Source: Solenopsis invicta
Lineage: Eukaryota; Arthropoda; Insecta; Hymenoptera; Formicidae
Length of the DNA: 64,000 nucleotides
Assembly (NCBI RefSeq): GCF_016802725.1
Contig: NC_052667.1
Location: 4,306,501 to 4,370,500 of the forward strand
Reading direction: 5' to 3'
Shown: piece after piece, positions 10,801 through 24,890 of the stretch
Numbering within the stretch: the stretch's first letter is position 1
Layout: the number at the start of each line of letters is the position of its first letter
The notes under the pieces: generated by a model
The model's database searches: none
What the model was told of the DNA's origin: nothing
The model's input: the letters and a program-made list of their open reading frames with translations, nothing else
Translations under genes and position numbers: made by a program

Positions 10801-13800
10801 AGTGGCTGGTCGAACGGGATTAGCGCATTACTCCCTACCCTCGAGAAAATGGAAGTTGTTCGGCAACGAGAGCCAAGAACGAGATTTTATAGTGACTGGT
10901 GGACTACTATGGCATAAAGGCTATCTCATAGCCAGCAGTTACTCCATATTAGATGATAAAGATGAGATTAGAATTTATCCTCGTGATACTCGACTTGATA
11001 ATAATTACGTCAAAAATGTCAGGATGCCCTCGCAAGTGCTATTATTGAATACCATGAAAGACAGACTTTTAACTTTCTGTGCCAATGCTCAAATTAGTAT
11101 TTATGATATGGTGTTGCAAAATGGCGTGGGTGAGTTGACGAGATTATTTTTATATTTAAAATCGATTTTTAAAAATTTGAATTAGTTCTCACACTCAATA
11201 AAATGTACTTGCTATTATTTTAGAAACCGGTGGTATTGAATTAACGAGAATACAAACGGTGGACATTGGTGGATTATGCATACATCCTGCTTGCGTAGTT
11301 AGCGCTACTTTGACATCGATTCGTGCGGAGAGCGCCGGCAGTCATCCTCATCCTGAGAGTCTCTTGCTGAACGTCTCTGGACGTCTTCTCATGGTTCAAC
11401 GTGAACATTCTACCGATAATTCGGAGGTTCTCTTCACATGCAGTGCGCCGACAGTATTAGCGTCTTATGTCGAAAATGTTTGGGTACCGTCGCGCTCGAG
11501 AAGGGATAAACCGCACTTAACCGAAGCTCTGTGGCTGTTCTGTGGTGCTCACGGCATGCGAGTTTGGTTGCCGCTATTTCGTAATCATCAAGAGAAGGCA
11601 CATGCTTTTATGAGCAAACGGATTATGTTACCATTTCACCTGCGCATTTATCCATTGGCGATACTCTTCGAAGATGCGATTCTACTGGGGGCCGAAAATG
11701 ACACCGTGCTTTTTACGTCAGATACTAACTCCCCCTTTTCACTGCCCTTCAATTTATTGGAACTTACGGTATTAATTATATATATTTTTTAAACGTAGAT
11801 AAAAACAATATTCAATGTTACATATATTAGGATAGTTATTCTTTTACATACACAGCTTTTAAAAGAATTATTCATTATTCTTTAGATATCTTCATTTTAA
11901 AGTTTGCAAAATAATTTGTAAATGGCTTTATATTTCAGAGTCAAGTGTATCTGCATCAAATTCTGCGTCAATTGATACATCGGAACTTGGGCTATCACGC
12001 GTGGGAAATAGCGCGTTCATGCTCTGCATTACCGTACTTCCCGCATTCGTTGGAACTATTACTTCACGAGGTCCTCGAAGAGGAAGCGACAAGCAAAGAT
12101 CCTATTCCTGATGCTCAATTACCATCCGTCGTAGAATTTATCCGCGAGTTTCCTGGTGTTTGGGCCAGAGCCGTCGTGCAGTGCGCTCGCAAAACCGAAA
12201 TTGCACTTTGGCCGTATCTATTCTCTGTCGCCGGTCCGCCGAAGAAGCTGTTGCAAGATTGTTTGCAGCAAAAGGAACTTGATACCGCCGCTAGTTATCT
12301 GATCATTCTACAGAATTTAGAACCATCCTCGGTCAGCAGACAGTACGCCACGTTGCTGTTAGACGCCGCGTTGGAGCAAGGTAGATGGGAACTGTCAAGA
12401 GATCTTGTGAGATTCCTTAGAGCAATTGGTAAATAATTTTATAAATCTTTTTAAATATAATCAACTGTACTTATACAATATTTAACAGTTAATTTTCTCT
12501 ATAAATTCAGATCCAAATGATGTAGAGTCACCGCGTACATCGTGGAGTGGCAGTGCGAAACTAGTAGGTCCTCCTCAAACTCCTCCTCTTTCTCCTCATG
12601 AAGATGATCTGGCCTTAGTCCTGGGCACTATGCAAGTTTCGAGGAGTCGCAGTTACAGTACTACAGTTACGCCTAAAGTACAATCCGACAAAGACGTCGC
12701 ACCGTCCTCTATGCTCGAGAAAACCCGAAACGTTGTTATGAGGCGAAAGAAATCAGTTCCGACAGTAAAAACCAGCGAAAAAACTGAAAACAAGTAAATA
12801 TTCTATTTTTTTTGCATATAAAAATAAATATTATAAAGTTATATGAATATTCAATATTTGAAAATTAATTAAATTTAAAATTAAATTTATATTTTTTCAG
12901 GGAAGGATCTGCAGAGGAATTCTTTATTGACATCATTTTGCAACGTCACGCCCGACAACTGCTTTCGGCTCGCCACTTGACTGACTTGGGTAGATTCGCG
13001 GCCCGTCTTGATTTTCATTTAGTGACATGGTTCGGTCGAGAGCGTGATAGAGCAGCAAAGATCGATGATTATGTAGGCACATTGAAGGCAGTCCATGAAG
13101 ACTTCGCATTTCCGTATCCGACGCTTTCGTTGCCAACGCTGCAGAGATATCGGAGATCCAGCCTTACCTCTATACACTCCATAATATCCGACGATGAAAC
13201 GATGTCTCCTAACTTGGTCGTCGATGTACCTGACAGTGGATACACTAGTCTTCCAAGCGGTAGGCCACCGTATACAACATTGGTCTCACCCGTCGCCAGC
13301 TTAGAGACACAGTTTCCAACCGCGGAAGCCAAATTAACACCGAATCTGATAAATGGTGAGTCGTATATTTTTATTCGAAGTAATTCAAATAAACTTTTGT
13401 TCATGCAAAATTTTGTGTACTAATAATTTTTTTTTTTTTTTTTTTTGTGATTTCAGATACCAATAGTGTTCTCAGCGATAGTAGTACAATCTGGAGAGAC
13501 GATGCAGAATCTATAGTTGGCTCTGTGTGCTGGGTCTCACCGGAGACAGTGGGACCTACAGAAGTCAATCCAGCCTCATCGACTTGCGTACCAATCGGTC
13601 GGGCGGAAGTACAGCTCAGGTATAGATTTAACATTAAAAAGCAAAATTAAAAATTGTTATTATATGTTTTATATATGTTTACTTTTTAATTTTTCCAGGT
13701 ATTTACTGCAGCTATTCCTTGAAGGAAGTTGTCTAGGATGGGCTGCAGTATTAGCTACTGTCCTTCGAGATGCGGCCGCCATGGCTAGAACCGTCAGAAC

Positions 13801-14476
13801 GGCACATGCACCAATGCAAACTTTCGACTCTATAATCAATCTAAGAGACGGATTGCTTACATTGACTAAGTGGTCTCATTCTGAATGGTATGTGTATATT
13901 ATCACATATATGTGTTTTTATAGCGTATATGCGGCAATTTTCTAATATTGAAAATTAAAAATTCAAGTATTTACTTTAACAAGCTTAAAATTTATTTATT
14001 TTTTGTAAATATATTTTTTTTAATTTTAATGTATATTGAATAATTTATAAAATTAAAAATTTTTATTAGAAAATAATTAAATATGTTGATATACGTACAA
14101 CATTTATTTAAAAATATTAATTTTATATTCTGATTTTAGTTTGGGGTATCGTCCTTTTATGTCCAACATCCAAAGCCAGATATCGTTGTTGAATCGACTG
14201 GTGATAATCAAGCAACAGCAGGAGCAAGAACAGATACCAGAAAGCCCTTCGCCGAGTCCGGCTCCGTCCGCGAGCAGCAATCAGCGCGGTACTCTTTCTC
14301 GCTCGAGACACTCTTCGATCAGCCACGCTTCCAACACGGCTCCGCTCGAAGAGGAACGCTCGCACGAACCACTCTTAACAGTCGAGGAATCAGTATTTCA
14401 CGGAAGTTACAATAATAATCTCACAGCAAATGTCGCGGAGAACACGTCGCCGCAGAGCAATTGCACAATCTCTTAA
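7812..14476 (+). CDS. Ric1: Ric1 homologue, Rab6 guanine-nucleotide exchange factor subunit
   Basis: Ric1 with Rgp1 activates Rab6/Ypt6 at the Golgi. Exons are 7812-7946, 8814-9077, 9226-9632, 9907-10528, 10766-11129, 11224-11768, 11939-12428, 12511-12793, 12901-13355, 13457-13619, 13699-13887 and 14140-14476. They total 4254 nt and encode 1417 aa, close to the roughly 1420 aa of animal Ric1. The start MFFPVGWPRVL matches the family N-terminus. Residues 1 to about 775 form the WD40/beta-propeller part, with VQWRPDSS and RWTPDS blades. The RIC1 domain begins near residue 780 (SQVYLHQILRQL) and includes LPYFPHSLELLLHEVLEEEA. After it come a Pro/Ser linker (exon 8), a second conserved helical part (exons 9-11) and a Gln/Ser/Pro-rich tail. 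Intron 1 must use a GC donor. A poly(A) signal lies at 14934. Confidence 0.96.
7947..8813 (+). other. GC-AG intron of Ric1
   Basis: The exon ends TGC AAG and the intron begins GCACGT; the acceptor is TTGCAG at 8813. Only this junction keeps phase 0 and gives IWYCK-PCVPIVF, which lines up with the animal Ric1 sequence. The nearby GTAATT at 7951 would leave one base over and lead to a stop after a few codons. Confidence 0.8.
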
Positions 14477-14950
14477 GAGTGCTTCACGAAACTCGGAAAG
14501 CTAAGGCTGTCTATTTCACCATGTATTTTACATACCAAATGGATTGTTTTCATTTAAGACCATGTTTTGCGAAAGATATGTTCGATTTGTGTTGCACACA
14601 GTAAGGATTCCGTATGTACTATATAATTATTATTTCAAAGAGTTCTTATTTGAAGGCTATTGATTAAGGCCTTGATTGTGCTGATATTAAGGATAATTTT
14701 TGTGGCAATATTTTGCATAACTAATACGAATATCTTTGTTCTAATCCAGGTTATTTCAGGAGTCCTTATAATTCGAAGATATCCTAGAAATTTGTATATA
14801 AAGTTTTGGAACATCTTTTTATTAACTTTACATCGAAGATTTTGAATTGTACAGGGTGAAACGTGTAAAGGTGAATTTGCGTGTATATAAGCATTTACGA
14901 TATTATTATTAAAATATGTGCTGCGTCGTGAGGAATAAAACTCGGATGTA
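14477..14950 (+). other. Ric1 3' UTR with poly(A) signal
   Basis: The untranslated tail follows the TAA at 14474-14476. AATAAA at 14934-14939 is the first canonical poly(A) signal and gives a tail of about 460-480 nt. Confidence 0.55.
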
Positions 14951-15338
14951 ATGTACGAAGTCGCCAGAGTCAACGGCAGTTCTTAAATTTTACCGCTGAG
15001 CATAAAAGCATGTGCATGAGATTGGCTTCGTTAAGTATGAGCAATAGGGAATAGCAATATAATAATGCTAATGACCAGCGGTTCAATGACATTAAATCAA
15101 AATTGGCGCATCAAGAGGTCTGATATTAGAATGATAATTATGTAATACACAAAACGATGAAAATTATTAATAAGATATTTATACATATTGTAACATAGAC
15201 GATCATACAAGTATATGTTATATTTTCACATAAAATTTTTGGTGGATTATTTTATTAGGACATCTATGGTAGGAAACTTATCGATAATTTAATGAACAGA
15301 CTAAAAGATAAAAATGGTAAAATACAAGTCTGAAACAT

Positions 15339-15445
15339 TGATTTATACAGAGTAATTCTTAATTATATGTAATATGTTATATTAAATCTGTAGAAAATCA
15401 AAATAAGAAACATGAAATATAATTAAAAATTGCTCTGTATAATAA
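15339..15445. repeat. small foldback element, about 26-bp arms
   Basis: The left arm TTTATACAGAGTAATTC (from about 15341), continuing TTAATTATAT, is repeated in inverted orientation at the right end, which reads ...ATAATTAAAAATTGCTCTGTATAA. The arms differ by only a few bases and enclose about 50 bp. It has the size and shape of a degenerate MITE or foldback element. No ORF is present. Confidence 0.5.
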
Positions 15446-15907
15446 TTTTCAAAATCTATCTGTAATAATCCAAATTTATATTATTTTTTCTGCTAATTTC
15501 TTGATTGTTCTTTTTTTTTAATCGATTTGGTTAAAAAATATTTTCCTTATAAATTAAGCATTAACGATGCTCACGAATGTGATTTCTTTGCTGTTTTGCA
15601 AGGATATTTATTGCACTTACGTTGTATCGTTTGTCATGATTAATTTCACCAGGCAAACAACCGATGAGAGTTATCATTGTCTAAGATCTAATTGAATTTA
15701 AATATTCAAGGGTATTTACCATCGATCTTATCCCACATTCCGACACGTTTTTATGGAGAACGTTTACCTCGCAGGTGTTCTACAACGTTCGATACGTGAT
15801 ATTTCCTCCATTCAATCAGTTGTCCTCCAAAAGCAACGATTACTCAGCGCATGAGGAAAGTCCGTTTTTACCCTGACATACATAATTAGGGAAAAACAGT
15901 TGCGTTA

Positions 15908-16345
15908 TAACAGGGATGAGAAATCGTCACTTTACCGTTATTTTTATTTACCTTTTTTTTTTATTTTTTTTTTTTTTTAATGTTACAATTCTTTATAACG
16001 ATAATGATAAACGCCAGGGAAACAATTACTTTTGACAAGTAACTCGTCATTATGCATTACTCACTGAAAAAAAGTTACTCGTTAGTTGATTCGTTACGTA
16101 ACGAGCAAAAAAGTATATACAAAAGTAACACGTTACGTAACGATTAAAGTTACAAATTAGTATTTTTGAATAAGTAACATATAATAGTAACAAGTTGATT
16201 GTCAAAAATGACTATTCCAATTCTGGCCTCACCATTACTATTATAGAAAATTGTAATAGTATCAAATTATAAGAAGACATAAAAGTAACGATTAACGATA
16301 TTACTTATTGTAACTCATTACTTTCTATCAGTGATGTGTTATAAT
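15908..16345. mobile_element. transposon-like relic rich in GTTACGTAACG motifs
   Basis: The segment contains repeated AGTAAC/GTTACT words and two GTTACGTAACG palindromes (about 16093 and 16131). The ends resemble CAGGGATG/CAGTGATG tips, and GTTATAA occurs on both sides. Such AGTAACG-GTTACT composition is common in non-autonomous hAT elements. However, the two tips are in the same orientation rather than inverted, so neither family nor borders are certain. Confidence 0.3.
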
Positions 16346-19300
16346 AATAGCGTTTTTAAAAATAAAAATATTTTTCAATCTGTGACTTTTATGAAATAGA
16401 ATCACTAAGCTATACGTCTTTTACAATTAATGTTAATCGTATTTATCGCAGAAAAAGATTCCTTCTGTTTCACGAGAAGGAAAATGGAAAGTATGAACTC
16501 ATGCCGAAGATAAGAACGCCAACACTTTTGCAGGGAATTCTTCGTATAGAAGCACGTATAAACGAAATAACAGAAGTTTAATCCCATGAACTACAAATAC
16601 CAGAATAAATTTTAGAGAATTGCGCTGAGTAATAGAAAAAAATTAAAAGTATAAAAATCGCAAATGACTGCACAAACACAAACATACAACGAAGACAATT
16701 TTAAGTAAGTGATAATCGATTTGCTACCCCCTTTTATATCTTTCATAAATTTACTTGCAGTTCTATAATTATAATTAAGTATATTTTTTTGCTACAATTA
16801 ATTAATATTATGATTAATTAAAATATCAGAAGTATCTTAATTAATTTATCATTTATTAAAGTATTTAAGTTTTTGGCAATTTAATTAAATATAATTTAAT
16901 TATTTTAATTTAATTAAATATATTTGATTCAATTTAATAATTAATCTAATGTAATTGAAATTTTTAACTAAATAATTTCAATTTGTGTAACGACTACAAA
17001 ATTAATAATGTATTTTAATTATTCTTGTTGGGGCATAAATAATTGAAGCTTTTCGTCTTTATTACGTCTTTGAAAATTATTCTGCCGTTATATATTTTCA
17101 TTTATTTAAAGATTCATATTTTCGAGGTTGCGCATGAATAGTAATAATACAGTGAAAGGAGGAAACTTTTTTTGCTTAATACAATTTACGTAGCGATATT
17201 AACAGCTCTATGCGTGGTTCAAGCGGATACAAGTACGGGACAATAGTACAATGTAAAACGTAAACAAACACATTCAGTCGTCGACACGATTCCGTATTAC
17301 AACGGTGGACGTCTTTCGTATCAGGTCGAAAAGTTGAATGTCCTTTACACTGTACATAGTGAAATTCCAGAGTGACACAGTGCTTGTTCCAAACCAAATT
17401 TCTTTTACAAGACGTTCGAAGTCGAATTTCTAGAATAAGGCAACGTGGACTATTCACTGGCTCAATTTTGAAATAACTCAAGTTCCAAGGTAAGAGTCAA
17501 AAACAAGGAAATTGATTTTTTTTAATAGGTATATGGCTTTCTTTGAAAAATTTTCACAGGTCGTTAATGTTAAACTTTAAAATATGAAATGACGTTATCA
17601 TATCATTTTATTCACATCTTTTCGTATTTTTTTTATGTAATAATGCATCACTTTGTTGCACGAACTGGCGATTAACTAACGAAATTGATTTTATTTTAAT
17701 TACAATGATAATGATAAATGTTATTTTATTTTATTCAAAGTACATGTTTAATTTTTTTTTAATGTTCGACAATGTTGGTATTTTTGTACAACTTTCAAGG
17801 AATTTGTCACGTATTTGTTTTGATGTCTTCGAAAAGTATAATTTTAATTCAAGACCAATACGATGAGTTATCCATTAACGAATCAAGGTATATAAAATTT
17901 ATCTAATTTATCTCATTTTCGAAAAGTTTTGGTTTTGAACAACAATTTCTATTTTAAATTTTCTATTCAAGAGTTATACTGCGATATATTGTGATTGCTA
18001 TCGTGCTCTTTTGATTCAACTTTTGTTGAATCGAACTTTGGTCTCCGAACTTGAAGGGAAAACTTTTCGAAGATATTGAAAACGTATAAAAACCCATGAC
18101 AAGTTACCTGAAGAAACGTAATGTACAGAATCTTTATAAATTGTTTCAGTCAATAATATCACTTGTTCCATTGATAGTGGAAACATTTATTTTGTAAAAA
18201 AAATTAAATAATTTTTCTCTTAACTTAATAATAATTTTTTTAGTTTATAATTATTAATAACTAATTTGTTTTATTTACAAAATATTTTTTTTATAATGAA
18301 CTCGGTATTTAATTGTTGGACTATATATTATCCAATTATTCCATTAGAACTTGTTATTATACTTTACTGACAAAATTTTTTGGAAGCATGTTTATCACTT
18401 GCAATTTGCTCGCTTGTTTATATATTGTCCATTTTATATGTCTTATCATTTCCTTTTTTTTATCATTCATTGTTTTAATATCCAATTTCCATTTTATGTT
18501 TGACAAGTGTAATCTTCAAAAAAACACGTGATAAACGTCATCGTCTATGTATTTAATAGAATTTGAGTTCCTCAAGCAATTAAAGATGTAATCTTATCCA
18601 ACGTTTGACGAAACGATTTGACGAAACGGATGCAAACAAATGTGCTCACTTCTACCACTGTTAAAAAAGATATTAACAATTTCCAGTTGAGCGTTATTCT
18701 CATTATCATTCAACACTTTAATATATGCTTTATCTAAAGTACATAAAATTACGGCATTGCACATACTAATAATAATAACAACATTAATTATCGATTCTTA
18801 TTTTTTCTTGTTATATTCACGTAATAAGAAAATTGTTTATACGTAAAATTTTTTATACGATCAATATTTACCGAGATAATTGGCCGTTATGAAACCATTA
18901 TATGAATTATTAACGTTTATTTACGTTGCGAATCAATACTTATAAGTAACGATAATATAAATCTAACAAAACCACAAACACTCGACCGCGCAGTTTCGAT
19001 TGAAAAATTGAACAAGTCTTGTCTTTAAACTGATACTTTGCAGAAATAACGTGCATTAATAGTCTATTTCGTGCCGGATATGTTAATGAGAATTTACTCG
19101 CGCGACGATATTTCTGTGTTCAAATTATTCTGTGTTAAGATTATCTCTCAAGCAAAATCGCATGCACAAGAAGAATATTACATCCAAAGTAATATTTCGC
19201 AAAAATACGTAAATCAAAAATATCTATGGAAAATTAATCGCACCATGATAATTTTGAGCCAAGTAACCGTAAAACACATCGAATACAGAGCTAAAAGTAA

Positions 19301-22300
19301 AACACCTCGTTGTCAAAATAATTATGCTATTGTATGAAAAAATATTAGTCGCTTATTTGCATGATGACTTTTGCGAATAGTACATTCAAACATGTCATGT
19401 TCCGCATGAATGACCATTATTACCATCTTCGTCCAACCGTCCCTGTGGGTTTTTGAATTCGTCACACATTGCATGTGATTCCTCGTGGGAATTTCCCGTT
19501 GAACGAGTGACGTTTCCGCTCTGACATATTTATTAAAAACTAGAACCGATTAAGGTAATACGTGCTAATTAGGCGCTTAATTAAATTTTACCTAATCGCA
19601 AAGGTGAAAAAGAAACAGACGAACGGGACATTGATATTTCACGGAATTTTAGGCCGCTTCGGTTTTTACTGTCAGCAAATTTGTTCGATGAACGACGCTT
19701 TTTTTGCGTTGAACAGTTGCGGTCGCGGGTTGTTCTCGTTGCGTTTAAAAACAAGAATACCGCAGAAATCGATATTTCAAATTCAAGGTTGCAGTTATCA
19801 AATATGTACGTATATACAGTCTTTCTTGTGTCATGTTAAACCGAATTACATTAAACTTGCAAGCCGCAGGAAGATGCGAGTCGAATGTCAATTTTAAGAG
19901 GTAGTATCTCAGCGACGTGACTAGATGGAAGTTCGATAGTTCAGCGGATCAATCCCTTGCGACGAGAACAACCGCGAGATAAGCGATAAAAGTATTTGTC
20001 TTGGAGGATATTAAAGCTCGCAAGAATAAATGCCGCTGTTTGATTCGTCAATACAATAATTATGTCTCCCCGTTAATTATTGTTCGAAATATACAAATCT
20101 GCCTCGTGGAATCGTATATTACGTCGTTCGGCTTGATGTATTAGATTCCAAGGCGACCCCAACGGCCTAATCGCTGTTTGCGCGTGAAATTTGTGGCACG
20201 TGCTTTCGCTTCGGCACGCTGCGTCAATTTTTCTCATACTTAGCGGTACCGGGATGCGTCATAAAATATTTGATGAATTAGCGTGATCGACAGGTCCGTG
20301 ATTGTGTAAATTGGTCCAAATTTGTAAGGGACTGACAAACTCTATGTTAAATCTGACACTGCGCACAATGGAGGAATATTAGCCAGTAGGAATAGAAATT
20401 AGAATTTTATAACAAGTTTTCCTAATGACGTTTAAACGCACAATGAATACAAATGAGATGCAAGGTGAACAAGATAATAAATGTGTCGTACGTAGCATAA
20501 TTTATTTTTTATCTAGTATTCATTAAAAAAACTGATTCTAAAATTCTAATTTTCAGTCTTAATATCTAACTTTCCTCTATCGTACGCAGAGTCTAAAAGT
20601 ACCTCATTATACTGTTTATCTATTTAGTACGTATAAGCAATGCTGTTTAATAATCTACAAGAAACATCGTACGGAAGATGGAAACAAAGTTTTTTAAAAC
20701 CGGGGTTGCAAATAAGTAAAGAACTTTATTCTTTATTCAGTTTGGAATGGATTTTAGTGTTGAAAACAGAATTTTACTTTCAAATCTGACTTAGTATTTA
20801 TAACATCTGAAATTATAAAATAAAATATAAAAAATCCATATTCATTAGTTTTCTATAATGACTTTGCAAATTTAAATAAGATGTTCATTTTTTAAATTTT
20901 TCTTATAAAAGATACAACTCATTCTATATTCAAAATTATTTAGAATACAAAAATTTAAAGCTTTACTACTTTAATATATAATGAAGTTATATTATTTCTT
21001 TCACATATTTCAAAGTACACTTATATAGAAGTTTTTGTATTGTAACAGAAAATTTATAATTTTTATTTTTTTCGAGTCTTGTGTCTATTATTAACCTATC
21101 AAATTAAATAATCTTTTAAGTATTAGGAAACTACTTATATTTTTATAATCTCTTACCAAACAATTTTATTTGATATTTATTAAATTCTTAATTCTCTCTT
21201 GTCTCTTCGTTTTTTGTTTCTTGCAAAATTTGAACTAGAAAAATATAATAAAGTATTGCGTATCATTATATATTATAATAAGGAGAGAAATTTATATTTA
21301 AAAATATAATCGAGAAATGAATGAAAAAATCTAAAAGTATCCGTAAAGATTAACACGTTATTTGACTTTAACGCCTAAACATTCTTCCCATTCTTCGCTA
21401 AATGGGTCGATTCGATATGGATTTATTGTCGAACCGCAAAGCTCTCTGGCATCAGCGTGTTATCAGATTGGTAGATCAACTGAAAGCACGTGACCGATTA
21501 AAATGTCGCAAAACAACGGGATTACCTTGAAATCTCATTGCTGGCGCGGAGTGTGAAAAGGCATGACTGTCCCGTGACTGGGGACACAGTCACGAGATTT
21601 GACGGCTTATTTATATAATTGCATAATACAGTGTAAATGTTTTAAAAAAGAGAGCTTAAACTTGACGCAGTAGTGGTTCTCAACATATTCTCAAAATTTA
21701 TCTTGATTTCCAACAAGGCAATTCCTTTATCAGATTTATTTTCTCATGCAACGCTTTACTTTCTTTTATTTTATTATCTTAACAGAAGTATTGTAGTTAT
21801 CAAGAAAATATGCAAACTTTGAGAATTCTTTAGACACCGCAAATATCTTTATTGAATATTAACGATCAATAATATTAAAATATTGAATATGTTGACTTGA
21901 CTGATCAGCAATAAATTTAATTTACTATTTGCATGAATTAATTTTAAATAACAATTTTTATTATTTATTTGATTAACGTTTTTTTTTGTCTTTTAATTTT
22001 GTTTTAAAATAATTATTTAGAAATATGTAAATAATATAAAGAATGTAATATTTACATTCCGTTTATGAAAACTGTGCAGGAAAATGTATTTGCGCACTTT
22101 CGACCGGTCGGGCTGGTTATTTCTAGTTTCTTAGATTTCGCAAATCAGATTTTTTTGTATCTCTTAAATGTGACGAGTGATAATGTGGAAAGTCAACGTC
22201 ACCGATTCGGCAAGAGCCTTCTCCGCGACTCATACGTCAATTGCATTTACGTAAAAAAAAATTATCTGTGACTTCTTTCGGCGTGACGTCACAAGTCAAC

Positions 22301-24060
22301 GAGCCGTCAAACAAGTTATAAATGATATTTTAATTGAATATCAACACCCAAATGTTAAGTACGCACGCATTCAATGAGCATTAATTCGCGCGGAACCAGT
22401 GATTATTAACGATGATTTAAGAGCATTATCTTTAATGATATTTATGATAATTGATTACAGATATGAAAAATATTGGCAGAACAAATAATTCGCTAAAATA
22501 CCCCATCCAAAAATATATTATACCAAGGATTCTCAATTTGTTTAAATATTTATTTAAATATTAAATATTAAAAGAAAAACATGAAATAGCACAAAATATT
22601 TAGTATGTTGCTAGATAAATTAATATTTGAAACACAGATTTGTAAAATCAAGACTACTTTGAATTTAGTTGCAAATAGTAAAAAAGTTTTTTTTATTACA
22701 AAATGTTATAAATAAGTATTAAAATAAATTAGATAGTATATAATAATTACGTAAAATCTTGTTAAAAGAAATGTAGAAATTAATCCAACAATTAATTTAA
22801 TTAAAATCTTTTTGCACAATTATCATTCAGATTCAATTTTGTTCAATTGTAAGTATCTTATTGTTTGTGACAAATGGTCGAGATTGTGCATCATCCTTCC
22901 AGCGTTAAATATCAAATACTAAATCCGACGAGACAAAAATATGTTTGCTTCAAGAATCGTTTGCCATAAGAGATATAGGAATGCTAGTGCGTATTTAATC
23001 GTTCAACAGATTGTTTGCATTATCAACTAGCTTTATCAAGAATTGTTTAAGGAATGTAGTACACCGTATACAAGCGTATCAACGATATAACCGTTGGTAT
23101 TTGGCATAGTAATTACTAATTGCTATAGTAATTGCCCGTAAAGTGACTTAAACTTACTGACTCAGCTGGAATAAGAATGCCTTATCAAAGCATTAATATT
23201 TAGCTTCCGATACTAAATATAAAATATTTTAAAATAGATATTTTACTTCTTATCTTACAACTAACTTGACAGTATAAATATTAAAAAATGTCTCATTCAA
23301 AAATGGCTAATATGTGTAGCCGAAGATAATCAATATCATTGCCTAACATTTTAAATATGCAGCAATGCGAATACGTTCTGTTCTGCTTTCCAATATTGAC
23401 GTCTTCAGCTATTGTTAGATCCCATATCGGAAGATAAGTAGCGACGCTTAAGTATATATTGCAGACCTATTATATATATAAAGTATTTCTACATTTAAGT
23501 AATGTGAACTATAAAAATTTACCTTTTTGAACATGCACACAGACATAGTACAAAATTTACACTAAAGTTTTTGCGTTTTTTACACTTCTACGACGGATTT
23601 CTTAATCAAACATATTTTCGCCTTGGCAGATGTAGTATTTAATGATAGAGGAATGATGTACAATCTCGAATATTATCGTCGACTAATGCAGATATGAGAA
23701 TGTTAAAATTGTAAACAAGAGATCTAGGCGATTATTCTGTGCAGCTTTTTATAATAATCATCTTTTGATTACCCGCACTATTTTTCTCTTGATTTTGTAA
23801 TAAAGTTTTGCTTTAACTATTGCTGACAATTCATTGCAGCGTCGACACCTTAGAAAAACGAGAGGCCATTAAATAAAATATTAACATGTTTATTCGTTCA
23901 AGCCGGATAAATTTCATAAAAATTGGAAAAACGACAATTGACAAAAACAACAACAATAAACACATTTTTTTATTAATGTCCAATTAATAATAAACTCTTA
24001 ATAAGACAATAGCATCAAGCTTTTAAAAATTAAGTTGAATTCCCATAATTTATCACAAAG

Positions 24061-24268
24061 AAAACGATTTTGTTAAAGTATCTAAAATCGTAGCTGGATA
24101 TAGATCTGAAAATAATTTTGTTAAACCATTTAAAATTAAGTAGAAAACTTAAACTGTTTTCCAGAACTTTTCGCAACTTTGCTCGCAACGTTCATCATTA
24201 TTTTAACGATCCAACAAATTTATTCTGTACCTATCTTAAATTTTTAGATACTTTAGCAAAATTGTTCT
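24061..24268. mobile_element. MITE-like inverted repeat, family A copy 1
   Basis: The left arm starts AAAACGATTTTGTTAAAGTA and is followed by TCTAAAATCG. The right arm, read on the other strand, is AACAATTTTGCTAAAGTATC followed by TAAAAATTTAAG, with further matching as far as TTTGTTGGATCGTTAAAAT. The arms are roughly 80 bp with moderate divergence. No ORF. The same arm sequence recurs at 24453-24722 and 32714-33630. Confidence 0.6.
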
Positions 24269-24452
24269 TTTGAAATCGCATCTCTGTAATCGAGAAAATA
24301 TTTACAACAAACTGCATAAATATCTTGTAATAATTAAACACTCGGGCTCGCAAATCATTTAAAAACTTATAGTGTACACAATAGCTACTTGCAAAATTTT
24401 TATCACAACATGCAATATTTTTACATGAAAAGAACAGTTTACTAAAAGAAAT

Positions 24453-24722
24453 GGAAAAAACGATTTTGTTGAAATACAGATATAAAACTAATTATGTTGG
24501 ATCATTAAAATAATTACATTATGAAATTTAATAACTTTTCCACATTTAATAATATATACCAAATTCTTTTTTCAGTGCAATGTAATTATTTTAATGATTC
24601 AACGTAATTATTTTTCAGCAAAATAAATATTTAATAATTATTAGGAAGAGCTAATTATTAGGAAGAAAATAAATATTATTTTTCAATAAAATAAATATTA
24701 TTTCAACAAAATTGTTTTTTCA
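24453..24722. mobile_element. MITE-like inverted repeat, family A copy 2
   Basis: Outer tips GAAAAAACGATTTTGTTGAA (left) and its near-perfect inverse at the right (24703-24722) enclose a strong inner inverted repeat. In that repeat ATCATTAAAATAATTACATT is mirrored around about 24550. It is related by its tips to the copy at 24061. It is non-coding and non-autonomous. Confidence 0.6.
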
Positions 24723-24890
24723 ATGTAGAAGCTTAATATAAAAATTAGGCTAAACATAGATCTAATTTTATGTCGATTTTTATATAAAACCGTTCTTTCC
24801 GTGCAATTTAAACCCATTAATTTTCTTAATTATCAATAAATCTGTCATTATCAATAAATACTTCGTCAATGCAAATATCGACCAGTTTCA

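Larger units (their letters stand above)
14951..24890. other. AT-rich gene desert
   Basis: Nearly 10 kb without a supported gene. ORFs of 60-110 codons occur at the rate expected from AT-rich DNA. None has recognisable domains, a coding-like GC shift or a convincing splice context. Contents are the foldback elements listed separately, poly(A)/poly(T) runs (for example about 15953-15979) and AATTAATT-rich low-complexity DNA around 16790-16990. A small hairpin, CGTGACTG...CAGTCACG, lies near 21570. A long non-coding RNA or enhancer cannot be excluded. Confidence 0.5.
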
